Origin: Zygnema cylindricum
Taxonomy: Eukaryota > Streptophyta > Zygnematophyceae > Zygnematales > Zygnemataceae
Assembly: GCA_037447655.1 (NCBI GenBank)
Contig: JBBHKE010000676.1
Coordinates: forward strand, 1 to 64,000
Direction of reading: 5' to 3'
Length of the DNA stretch: 64,000 nt
Part shown: in pieces, positions 46,258 through 55,107 of the stretch
How the letters are laid out: the number at the start of each line of letters is the position of its first letter
Numbering within the stretch: the first letter of the stretch is position 1
Notes under the pieces: model-generated
What the model was told of the DNA's origin: nothing
What the model saw: the letters and a program-made list of their open reading frames with translations, nothing else
Database searches by the model: none
Translations under genes and position numbers: made by a program

Positions 46258-46997
46258 TGTTGTTTTTAGAAAACTTTAGTCCTCTTTATGCCTCAGCTGT
46301 GAGAGAGAGAGTTGTTCAGGACTTAAGCTATTTTTGGTTGAGTTCGGTTCAGTACTTACCGAAATTGGTGTGACAGTGAAGTTGGGAGTTCACGGTTCAT
46401 TCACACTTGGGACACGTGTCGTCACTTGGGAGAATGCGTGAGTATGTCCTCCGTGGACGTACGAAAATTCGGCAGGACCACTGGACTTCGTAAAGTCAAT
46501 TCTACGGTGCCAAATCCTCTAATCGGACCGCTGACAGCCGCCGCCAACAAATAGTGACGAGGCGTGACTAGATCATTATCACTTTACGTTGTCTGAACTT
46601 CGGTGTAAATATTTGTGATAGAATGTTAGATGTACGGCTGGAATGCCTTCGTACAGCTTAGTGTAGTTTCGGTGTATAAAAGTAGGACTTAGTGAATTTG
46701 ATTTTTAGGAACAAATGATATGAAAACTGTACACTCAGTTTTATGTAATTTCATTTCTACATATATCACAGATTTGTGAGCGGAATTGATTGAAATTTTG
46801 TGTGTGTGTTTATTCTTATGTTATCTACATTGTGGCAAATTTTCAGGACGTTTAAAGCGTTTTTTCGAAAGTTATAGTCTGTCAAAGTTGCTGTTCAGCC
46901 ATCGGAATTTGTGAAAGCTTCCTCTCTTGTTTTGTTCTACGATGACTACTGCTGCATCTTCTTCATCTTCAGTACCAGCAGTTGTCTCAGAACAACA
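46258..46997 (+). mobile_element. Solo LTR of copia lineage 2
   Basis: 740 bp, starting TGTTGTTTTTAG and ending CAGAACAACA, flanked by CTTTT on both sides (46253-46257, 46998-47002). It is homologous to LTR-A and LTR-B. The uninterrupted site GACTTTTTGAGGCACCTC is present in the E5 3' LTR at 50753, so the insertion is confirmed by an empty-site copy. Confidence 0.85.
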
Positions 46998-47263
46998 CTT
47001 TTTGAGGCACCTCTTTCTGAGAGACCTTTTGTATTTATAGGCCATCTTGAGCCATCCATAATTGAATGCTCAGGGGAGCAAATTCAGTGATTCTTTTTGC
47101 TGCAAACTCAAGAGAGTTAAAGCTACACAGAGGTTTAGTTGGTCAGAGTGTTTACATGCCAGGGTGGCACTTATTCAATGGGAAATTCAAAGGGGCGTAT
47201 GCTTTCCTAAAGGTTTCATATAAGATGGACATTTTGTGGACCAATGGAGGTCACAGAATTACA

Positions 47264-47278
47264 AGTTATGGGCCCACC
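47264..47278 (+). other. E5 primer-binding site
   Basis: AGTTATGGGCCCACC matches 14 of 15 positions of the initiator tRNA-Met anticodon complement. The ATG at 47268 is the gag start. Confidence 0.8.
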
Positions 47279-48280
47279 CTTTAAGGTGCTCATTTTCAAT
47301 GGAATAGGGTTCATATACTAGGAAACCATGATGAGGGGTGCACTTTTTGAAAAACGGCTATGGGGCATTGTGAGTGGTCGTGTACGACGGCCAGCTGCGA
47401 ATTTGGGAGTTCCACCTAAGTTTTAAGGAGCGTGATTCACACGAGGATCTGCGGAGGTAAAGGAGGTAGATGATGATGGATAAAGCATCTTGTTGGATAA
47501 ACGGAAGGAGAAAGGGAATGAGAAGCTCACACGAATAGCTGCTAGATGGGTACAAAAAGTGAATATTCAAAAAATCAAGGCAAATGTTACTAAAATTTGG
47601 GACTTCAACATCACTGTGGCAACTCATTTTATTCGCGGGCGTCTCACTCAAGCAGTTGCTACACCTCACCTTCAAGTGGACAAGGCGGCTGAGCAATGAG
47701 AGGCTCTTGTCAACATTTACATGAGTGGTACAATTCAGCAGCAGAAGCTGGCAGATCAGAAGGTACAAGCATGTGTTTACAAAGGAGGAATGATGTTAGA
47801 CTTTTGTAATGACGTGTCCGGGTTATTTATGGAGTTGGAAAGTGCAGGAAAAAAGAAGACCGAGAAAGAGAAAGTGAATACTTTGTTAATGACACTTCCA
47901 AATGATTATGAAAACATTGTTAACAGGGTTCAGGATTTGCCAGATCATCGATGGATCTATAACTCCGTTGTTGGGATGATTTTGGTTTGCGCAAGTACAA
48001 TTGAGATTCGGAGAGGAGGGAAGAGTGTTCAAGCATTGGCTGCAAGAACTAACTGGAGGGATAAGGATTCCAAGAAACCTTATGGAAACTTTGGTGGAGG
48101 AGGAAGAGAAAACAAATCGGATGAATCTAGATCTATGCCTCCGAAGGGGCTCTGTCACTTTTGTAAGAAGCCGAGACATTACATGGTGGAGTGCACTGGA
48201 TATGCACTAGATTGAGGGAGCTCAGATTGAAGAAGGGGCAGATCAATAAATCGGCCGGAGGAAAGAACAAGGCATTTGTG
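47268..48280 (+). pseudogene. E5 gag
   Basis: It opens MGPPFKVLIF in the primer site, then RGALFEKRLWGIVSGRVRRP. The middle carries ATHFIRGRLTQAVATPHLQV, then from 47721 a 164-codon frame with SGTIQQQKLADQKVQACVYK, LFMELESAGKKK, LLMTLPNDYENIVNRVQDLP and STIEIRRGGKSVQALAARTN. The zinc knuckle CHFCKKPRHYMVEC is complete (CX2CX4HX4C). A handful of stops, including TGA at 47698, and a frame change after the knuckle disable it. It is the best-preserved gag after E6. Confidence 0.87.
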
Positions 48281-50014
48281 GCAACACAAGTCATGGGAGA
48301 GGATTTCGATGAGGACGATGGAGAACTCCTCCTCAACGAGGAGCTGGAGGTGAAAGGGGAACCAAAGAATCCAAGGAGGCAGAAGTTTGCCTTCGGGGGA
48401 GTAAGAGAAGCTCGTAAAGAAGGTTGGATTATTGATTCAGGTGCCTCTATGCATTTGTGTAGAGAAAAACAGTTTTTTACCAAAATGAGAAAAATCCCTA
48501 CTGTAGAGATAGAGTATGGGGATGGGAGAGTAGTAACCACTAGTTTAGTTGGATTTGTAGATATCGAAGTCTTAGTTAAAGGTAAGACATCCATATTCAC
48601 TTTCTCTGATGTTCTTTTTATTCCAGAGTTGAACAAAAATCTTATCACTGCGTCGTTCTTAGATGATAAGGGTTTTAAGACTAGTACTAAGAAAGGAGTC
48701 TTTGTTGCTAGTTATGAGAATGAATTATATCTTACAATTGGAAAGGGTAGCCAAAGAATGTTTAGGTTGAATTTGAGTAATGGAAAGACGGGAGTTTACA
48801 ATGCCGGTGTAAGTGATTTGGTGATTTGGCATAAGAGATTGGGACATGTGCATCTAGATAGATTGAAAGAAATAAAGAAAATGGGTGTAGTTGAGGGAAT
48901 TCATTTTGGAGATAATGAGATATGGATGACTTTAGTGGATGTGCTCAAGGTAAGGCCCACAGATTGCCTTTCCCAAAAGCCGCAACATATAAAGGTGAAA
49001 AGGTCCTAGATCTAGTTCATACTGACATATGCGAACTGGCCAAAGTACTATTAGTTGGAGGAAAAGGTTTATGCTTACTATCACTGATGATTGGTCTAGA
49101 TACTCTAGAGTATATTTCTTGAAAAATAAATCTGAGGCTTCGGCTTATTTTAAAGAGTATAAAGCATGGAGTGAGAAGCTTCATGAGACACCTTTAAAGA
49201 GAGTAAGGAGTGATAATAGGGGGAAATAAACCTCTAATGAGTTTGATGATTTTTTGAAAGAGGAAGGGGTTCAACACCAAAAGACTGTTCCAAAAAACCC
49301 AAAACAAAACGGTGTAGCTGAGAGACTGAATCGGACATTAGGTGATAGTGCCCGTAGTATGTTATCGGATAAAAAGATAAGAAAAAGCTTTTGAGCAAAA
49401 GCTATGAATTGTGCAAACTATCTTACGAATAGAGTCCTTACCTCAGCAGTAAAAGGTCAAACACCTTATGAAAGATGGACCGGGAGAAAATCGGATATAT
49501 CACACTTAAAGGTGTTCGAAAGTCAAGTTTTTAGTCTAAACACAAAAGAAATCTGATTAGAAATTAGATGCAAGGGGAAGCCAGGGTACCTACTTGGATA
49601 TGATGAAAATGTAATAGAGTTTATGATCTTGGAAGAGAAGATATCATCCTAGTAAAACACTTGGTAGTCATGGATGAAGGAAATTCCATAAATCCCTTTA
49701 AATATTCTAAACCGGTTAGAATTAAAATTGAATCCGAAAATGAGTTAGATTTAGATTCTTTTAACCGAACTTTGGATCAGCCAGACTTTGCAGATAAAGA
49801 GAAAAATCTGACCGAGAATGACTCTCTCTTTGAGCCACATCTTCCGGTTCAATCCGAGGAAGAGAACATGGAAAAATCGGAAATGGATGATGAACGACCG
49901 GAGACGGACTTCGTGGATAGGGGAGAAGATGAAGTCATTCGGATAAATCCAAGATTACCCTCCATTCTTGCATCGGATTTTGAAACAGGAAGGAGAAGTA
50001 GCAAGAGACTTCAA
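48281..50014 (+). pseudogene. E5 protease and integrase
   Basis: A 272-codon frame (48191-49009) holds protease with an intact WIIDSGASMHLC at about 48425, ARKEGW before it and FSDVLFIPELNKNLI after. The integrase zinc domain follows (VIWHKRLGHVHLDRLKEIKK), with a frameshift before the two Cys (near 48920). Core pieces (YSRVYFLKNKSEASAYFKEY, RVRSDN) carry a stop where GGE is expected. The C-terminal part has TPYERWTGRKSDISHLKVFE with nearby frameshifts, then an acidic linker 49661-50014. Protease itself looks catalytically competent; integrase does not. Confidence 0.87.
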
Positions 50015-50023
50015 AAACGATAA

Positions 50024-50756
50024 GTGAACAACAAAGTAACTAAGCTGTCACATTTGAGCAAACCCCAAAATTACTCAGAAGCAATTAATAGTCTGGGACG
50101 TAGTAGATGGATGACAACCATTAATAATGAGATGGCTTCCATTATGGAAGCAAACACATGGGAGCTGGTGGACTGTCCGGAGGACAAAAAGCCGATTGGA
50201 TGCAAGTGGGTTCTTAAGTTGAAACTCAACCGGGATAACACTATTGAGCGATACAAGGCCAGATTAGTGGCTAAAGGGTTCAGACAGATGGAGGGAATCG
50301 ATTTTGAGGAGACCTTCGCTCCGGTTGTTAGATTTCCCTCCGTCTGGATTCTACTTAGTCTAGCGGCAGTGGAAGACATGGAAGTGCACCAAATGGACAT
50401 TAAAATTGCTTTCTTACACGGAGAATTAGAAGAAGAGATCCTCATGCGACAGCCGGAAGGGTTTGTGGAGAAAGGAGAAGAAAGTAAGGTGTGCAGATTG
50501 ATAAAGTCTCTTTATAGACTAAAGCAGGCTCCACGCCAATGGAACAAAAAGTTGGACGAGTTTTTGACAAGTTAGGGATATATCTGAATTAGTTAAGATC
50601 ATTCCATCTATCTATTTGAGGACGAGGAATGTATAATTTTCATAGCCATCTATGTTGATGATTTGCTTGTTTTGAGTAAATCAATGGAGAAAATTAATGG
50701 ATTGAAAAAGGATCTAAAGAGTAGATTTGAAATGAATGACTTTGGAGAGGCTAAAT
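50024..50756 (+). pseudogene. E5 reverse transcriptase, truncated
   Basis: 183 open codons read SLGRSRWMTTINNEMASIME, KPIGCKWVLKLKLNRDNTIE, ARLVAKGFRQMEGIDFEETF, HQMDIKIAFLHGELEEEILM and LYRLKQAPRQWNKKLDEFL. A TAG at 50573 and two further stops precede FIAIYVDDLLVLSKSM with an intact YVDD. Sequence ends at DFGEAK (50756), where the remaining RT, RNase H, purine tract and first part of the 3' LTR are deleted. Confidence 0.88.
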
Positions 50757-51025
50757 AGACTTTTTGAGGCACCTCTCTTTAAGAGACCTTTTGTATTTAT
50801 CGACCAACTTCGGCCAACCATAACTGAATGCCCAAGGGAGCAAATTAAATGATTCATTTTGTTGCAGAATCAGGGGAGTCCAAATTACACAGGGGTGTGG
50901 TCGGTGAGAGTTTCTCAGTGCCAGGGTGGCACTTATTGAGTGGGAAAGTCAAAAGGGCAAATATTATCCTAGAGGCTTCATATAAGCTGTAAATTATGTG
51001 GACCAATGGAGGTCACACAATTACA
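50757..51025 (+). mobile_element. E5 3' LTR remnant
   Basis: It aligns with 46998-47263 of the 5' LTR from GACTTTTTGAGGCACCTC to the terminus ATTACA. U3, with promoter and tRNA-like module, is deleted. A family 1 LTR end with the correct target duplication follows. Confidence 0.87.
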
Positions 51026-51305
51026 CAACAAAAGTTAAACAACAATAAAAGTCCAAAAAGGGAAAACAACTAGATTAGCAGAAAGAAAGAACAAAATCCA
51101 GACCGTACGAACACAAAAGCTTACCTTATGTCAAATTTGTGTATTTTCTAGGACTGAGTTTATTCTATGTGTTTGTCAGATGGTCTTGTCTAAGTCATCC
51201 ATACTTGTCGTAGTCACTGGAAGACAGAGATAGCCATGGCTGCCCCCATAGTCAAAAAGAAGAAACAGGCAAAAACAGGCAGGAAAACTAGTAGGTGGCC
51301 AATAT

Positions 51306-51380
51306 GTTGCTCTAAACCAGATTTGAACCTGGGTCTGTGGTTCGCTTTGTAGACATAAGCCTTATTCAATAGGGCGTTAC
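51306..51380 (-). other. Arg-tRNA-like module in the E6 5' LTR
   Basis: Minus strand: GCCCTATTGAATAAGGC (D arm), TGTCTACAAAGC (anticodon-arm region) and CCAGGTTCAAATCTGG (T arm). D arm and anticodon arm resemble plant tRNA-Arg(ACG) (GGCCCAATGGATAAGGCG, then GTCTACGG). It is in the same place and orientation as in the other LTRs. Confidence 0.6.
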
Positions 51381-51547
51381 CGAAACGATACACGTGACGG
51401 GTTTCAAAGATATATAAATATTAACGCAACAGCTACTTAACAGCAGACTAACCAAAAGGAGCAATTCATCCATGTACGCGAATCTGAACCATGTAAAATA
51501 TGTTTTGATCGGACGGCCGGCATTATAGCCGCCACGCGAAGTGAGAT

Positions 51548-51830
51548 TTTGGCGGCATACGGAGATAGCGTCACGCGGTGCCACGTGGCGCCGCATTATT
51601 TGATACCGGAGAAGATGGGAGGAGGAACCATGGCTTCCGATTTGACAGGTGTCACCTTGTAGACCTTGTCGTACAATGGACGTACAATAAGTACATCGCC
51701 CATTGTACCTTCTTGTACTTTATAGTGTTCCTATTGGACTAGGGTTTAGTAGTAGGTAGTCGTGAGTAGGCAGACCAAGACTTAGTGATATTTAGGTACC
51801 TCTCTCTAAGAGAGCTTGTAACTATAAAGG
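51548..51830 (+). promoter_or_regulatory. E6 LTR promoter module
   Basis: TTTGGCGG at 51548 fits the E2F consensus WTTSSCSS, and GCCACGTGGC (a palindromic G-box) follows near 51580. GTAC stands at 51671, 51682, 51691, 51705 and 51714, and TATAAAGG at 51823. Order matches E4. Cores are identified by sequence only. Confidence 0.5.
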
Positions 51831-52196
51831 TCATCTTTGACCAGCCATAACTTACTGCTCAGTGGAGCAAATTCAGTGATACTTTTTGCTGCGGACTCAG
51901 GGGAGTCTAGCCTACACAGGGGTGTAGTCGGTCAGAGTCTTTGCCTGCCAGGGTGGCTGCATTTCTAAGGGAAAGTCAAAGTGGGGAACGTTATCCTGAA
52001 GTCATATTCTAACTTTGCATTCTGTGGTGGAACTGAGCACACAGAAAGTCTTATTTCACATGGGTGAAGCTATAATGGGGTTTTGATTGTCAAGGGGTCA
52101 ATCATTTGGGTCTATATCAAGTTGGAGTCGGCACTATCTAGATTAGCTTCTTTTGGATCTGCGAATTCTGTGGGCAATGGAGCCCATAGAATTTCA

Positions 52197-52211
52197 GGTT
52201 ATGGGCCCACC
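52197..52211 (+). other. E6 primer-binding site
   Basis: GGTTATGGGCCCACC is an exact 15-base complement of the initiator tRNA-Met anticodon arm, directly at the LTR end. Its ATG at 52201 is the most conserved start of the E6 ORF. Confidence 0.87.
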
Positions 52212-54144
52212 ATCTAGGGTGCCTATGTTTGTTGGAACAGACTTCACTTATTGGGAGTTTACGATGGAGGGATTGCTTTTCGAGAAGCACTTATGGGGAA
52301 TTGTTTCGGGACAAGTGAGATGTCCGCCACCTGGCTTTGGAGGAGCTTACTATGGAAAATCATCTAAGGCTGCCCAGAATATCAACTGGAGTTCAGATGC
52401 AACGGAAGGTGAAGGGAAAAACCTTACTGTGGATGGGGAAATAGGGGAGAAGGATAAAGGGATACTTATGGTGAGGGGAGCTAAGCTCTCCGCTACAGCT
52501 CTATTTGGAGGAGTTATAAGTAAAACTGAAGAAAATGATAGTAAAATTTGGGAGTATAAAAACACTATAGCAAAACATCTCATACTTAGATATGTGTCTA
52601 AGTCCATAGCTATCACTCTTTTAAGTCTAACTAAGTCTTCGGAAATCTGGGAAACACTTAGTCAGATTTATAAGAGTGAGACTATTCAGAGGCAGCAGTT
52701 AGTAAAACACGAAATAGGGGCCTATGTTTATAAAGGCGGTAGCATGATAGAGTTTTGCAATGATATTGCTGCGTTATATGTTGAGCTAGCTAGTGCTGGA
52801 TGCGTAGAAGCTGAGGAGAGAAAGATTAATACACTAATCATGAAGCTCCCAGATGAGTACGAAGACATCATTTACCGTATGCAGGGAATGGATGTCTCCT
52901 CATGGACTTGGAGCTTTACCATGGGGATAATTCTTGTGAGGGAAAGCACTTTGGAGCTTCGTAGGGGAAGTGACAAGGTGAATGCATTTACAGCTCGTGG
53001 TGATTGGCGGAAGCGTGATGAGAGGAACGTCGGTGACGAGCGGAAGCGTGATGAGAGGAAGAAAGACGAAGGTAAACCTTATCGAAACTTTGGTGGAAAG
53101 AGAGGGAGAGGAAAAGAAAAGGGAGCTTTGAAAAAGGGTGTTTGCTTCTTTTGTAGAGAACCGGGTCACTATATGGAGGAGTGTCTTTGTTTGGAAGAAC
53201 TTAGAAGTTGGAATGTGGATGAGGAGGAAGAAAGGGAAGAGCAGAAAGATGATAAAGAAATCTTAGAGCTTCTCCACATCGGTAGAATGGAGAAGAGAGA
53301 AAAGTACACAGAAATTCCACGAAAGCAACAGTGTGCTTTTGGAGGTATAAGGGAAGTAAAGGGAAGGGAGGTACTTAAAGGAGTTAGAAATGATGAGGAT
53401 GTCAAGGAGTGTAAAAAGTATGACTTAGAAATGAGAAAGTCAGATCTAGAATCTATAATTGAAAAAGGGAAAAGTAAAAATAATGAGGATAATTTTATAG
53501 ATATTTTGGAAACTGAAAATTGGTCGCAAAGGGAGACTTCAACGGATTCCGAGGAAAGGGGAGAAGTAAATCTAGATGGGGTTTTAAAAGATAGGGGAGA
53601 AGAGGAATATTTAATGAAAGGTTTAGGGGAGGTGAAATATTTATTGGGAATAAAAATAGAAAGTGATAGCGGAAAGAATTCCATGGGAGAGAGTGAGGAA
53701 AGTTCAAAAAATGGGATGAGTATCAAGGATAAAAATATGAGTACGGAAGACGTAGATCTTATGAGGAACTTAGCGGGGATACTTGTTTTTTCGAAAAATT
53801 TGGGGGGTAATGGACTTGACATCACTAATGGGAGTGATGCCATCTATGAAGGTGCGCCTGTAAAAGGGTTAGCATCTGAGTGTGTGTTGCAGATTGAGGA
53901 TGTGGCTGGCTGTTTGAATTGCAAGAGGGAAATCGGATTTTGTGTGGATGGAAAAGTGATGAGGTGGATAAAATCTTTGCTCGGATTTATAAAAAGTGAG
54001 ATGCTAAATAAAATGTGTGATCAGCAAGATGGAATGTTAATTTCTGCTCATCTAATAGACCTTTTAAAATATGAGGGTATATTCTTAAAGTTTAATTATA
54101 GGAAAAGGAAAAAAAAAAAAAAGGTTTTTTTTGTTTTTATTTAG
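52201..54144 (+). CDS. E6 Gag with fused in-frame pol remnants (non-autonomous copia)
   Basis: A 647-residue uninterrupted ORF counted from the ATG in the primer site; the frame is also open upstream to 52153 in the LTR, but only the 52201 ATG is shared with related elements. Residues 1-330 are a complete gag: MGPPSRVPMF, YWEFTMEGLLFEKHLWGIVS, TIQRQQLVKHEIGAYVYKGG, LPDEYEDIIYRMQGMD, then a K/R/E-rich segment and a complete zinc knuckle CFFCREPGHYMEEC (C315, C318, H323, C328). From about 380 onward only short pol pieces remain, all in frame: DEDVKECKKYDLE (integrase end), LGEVKYLLGIKIESD at 475 (RT end), NGSDAIYEGAP near 545 and CDQQDG near 606 (RNase H). Protease DSGA, integrase DDE, RT YVDD and the RNase H Glu are all gone. 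Enzymes must come in trans. Probable roles are RNA packaging and particle assembly. The C-terminus ends in a Lys/Arg run. Confidence 0.85.
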   Translation: MGPPSRVPMFVGTDFTYWEFTMEGLLFEKHLWGIVSGQVRCPPPGFGGAYYGKSSKAAQNINWSSDATEGEGKNLTVDGEIGEKDKGILMVRGAKLSATALFGGVISKTEENDSKIWEYKNTIAKHLILRYVSKSIAITLLSLTKSSEIWETLSQIYKSETIQRQQLVKHEIGAYVYKGGSMIEFCNDIAALYVELASAGCVEAEERKINTLIMKLPDEYEDIIYRMQGMDVSSWTWSFTMGIILVRESTLELRRGSDKVNAFTARGDWRKRDERNVGDERKRDERKKDEGKPYRNFGGKRGRGKEKGALKKGVCFFCREPGHYMEECLCLEELRSWNVDEEEEREEQKDDKEILELLHIGRMEKREKYTEIPRKQQCAFGGIREVKGREVLKGVRNDEDVKECKKYDLEMRKSDLESIIEKGKSKNNEDNFIDILETENWSQRETSTDSEERGEVNLDGVLKDRGEEEYLMKGLGEVKYLLGIKIESDSGKNSMGESEESSKNGMSIKDKNMSTEDVDLMRNLAGILVFSKNLGGNGLDITNGSDAIYEGAPVKGLASECVLQIEDVAGCLNCKREIGFCVDGKVMRWIKSLLGFIKSEMLNKMCDQQDGMLISAHLIDLLKYEGIFLKFNYRKRKKKKKVFFVFI

Positions 54145-54183
54145 TGGGAGTTGGCGCAATACAAGACTAGAAAATAAGGGGAG

Positions 54184-55107
54184 TGTCAAATTTGTGTATT
54201 TTCTAGGTCTGAGTTTATTCTATGTGTTTGTCAGATGGTCTTGTCTAAGTCATCCATACTTGTCGTAGTCACTCGAAGACAGAGATAGCCATGGCTGCCC
54301 CCATAGTCAAAAAGAAGAAACAGGCAAAAACAGGCAGGAAAACTAGTAGGTGGCCAATATGTTGCTCTAAACCAGATTTGAACCTGGGTCTGTGGTTCGC
54401 TTTGTAGATATAAGCCTTATCCAATAGGGCGTTACCGAAACGATACACGTGACGGGTTTCAAAAATTTATAAATATTAACGCAACAGCTACTTAACAGCA
54501 GACTAACCAAAAGGAGCAGTTCATGCATGTACGCGAATCTGAACCATGTAAAATATGTTTTGATCGGACGGCCGGCATTATAGCCGCCACGCGAAGTGAG
54601 CTTTTGGCGGCATACGGAGATAGCGTCACGCGGTGCCACGTGGCGCCGCAATATTTGATACCGGAGAAGATGGGAGGAGGAACCATGGCTTCCGATTTGA
54701 CAGGTGTCACCTTGTAGACCTTGTCGTACAATGGACGTACAATAAGTACATCGCCCATTGTACCTTCTTGTACTTTATAGTGTTCCTATTGGACTAGGGT
54801 TTAGTAGTGGGTAGTCGTGAGTAGGCAGACCAAGACTTAGTGATATTTAGGTACCTCTCTCTAAGAGAGCTTGTAACTATAAAGGTCATCTTTGACCAGC
54901 CATAACTTACTGCTCAGGGGAGCAAATTCAGTGATTCTTTTTGCGTTTGACTCAGGGGAGTCTTGTCCTCACAGGGGTGAGGGTGGTCAGAATACTTTTG
55001 TGCCTGGGCGGCGCTTATTCAGTGGGGAAGTGGAAGGGGCAAATATTATCCTAGAGGCTTTGCATAGGCTGCTCATTCTGTGGGTCAATGGAGACCACAA
55101 AAGCTTA
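54184..55107 (+). mobile_element. E6 3' LTR
   Basis: It starts TGTCAAATTTGTG right after the polypurine tract AAAATAAGGGGAG (54171-54183). Near identity with the 5' LTR stops around 54945. From there CGTTTGACTCAGGGGAGTCT and CTTATTCAGTGGGGAAGTGG resemble E5 more than the E6 5' LTR. The end near 55107 (AAGCTTA) lacks the CA and is approximate. Confidence 0.82.
54368..54436 (-). other. Arg-tRNA-like module in the E6 3' LTR
   Basis: Same as in the 5' LTR, with two changes: GCCCTATTGGATAAGGC restores the G of the D-loop GGATAAGGC seen in plant tRNA-Arg. T-arm CCAGGTTCAAATCTGG is unchanged. Confidence 0.6.

Larger units (their letters stand above)
45563..47263 (+). mobile_element. E5 5' LTR, interrupted
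   Basis: The native parts are 45563-46257 and 46998-47263, about 960 bp without the insert. Features are the minus-strand tRNA-like module, TTTGGCGG at 46021, CACGTGG at 46054 and GTAC at 46143, 46154 and 46163. A TATA-like TATTTATA lies near 47032, now separated from the rest of U3 by the insert. Confidence 0.85.
45563..51025 (+). mobile_element. E5: copia element with perfect target duplication
   Basis: It starts TGTTGAAAAAGG and ends CACACAATTACA. Flanking CAACA at 45558-45562 and 51026-51030 is a perfect 5-bp duplication. The 5' LTR holds an inserted solo LTR, and the 3' end has an internal deletion joining RT (50756) to the middle of the 3' LTR (50757). Both outer ends are intact. Confidence 0.88.
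51129..52196 (+). mobile_element. E6 5' LTR
   Basis: 1068 bp, starting TGTCAAATTTGTG and ending ATAGAATTTCA at the primer site. Over the first about 750 bases it differs from the 3' LTR at roughly a dozen positions by eye, making E6 the youngest-looking element. Its last about 170 bases differ strongly, and it contains a 120-base module (52075-52196) also found at 28870-28989. Confidence 0.9.

Noticed and set aside
52153-52200. Upstream ATG as the E6 start
   Set aside because: It lies in the LTR and is not shared by E3, E4, E5 or E7, whereas the ATG at 52201 is conserved in all of them. Use of both cannot be excluded.
53169-53843. Minus-strand frame of 224 codons opposite E6
   Set aside because: Shadow of the E6 ORF; Ser/Leu/Phe-rich complement of its Glu/Lys/Arg codons, while the plus strand carries gag motifs.
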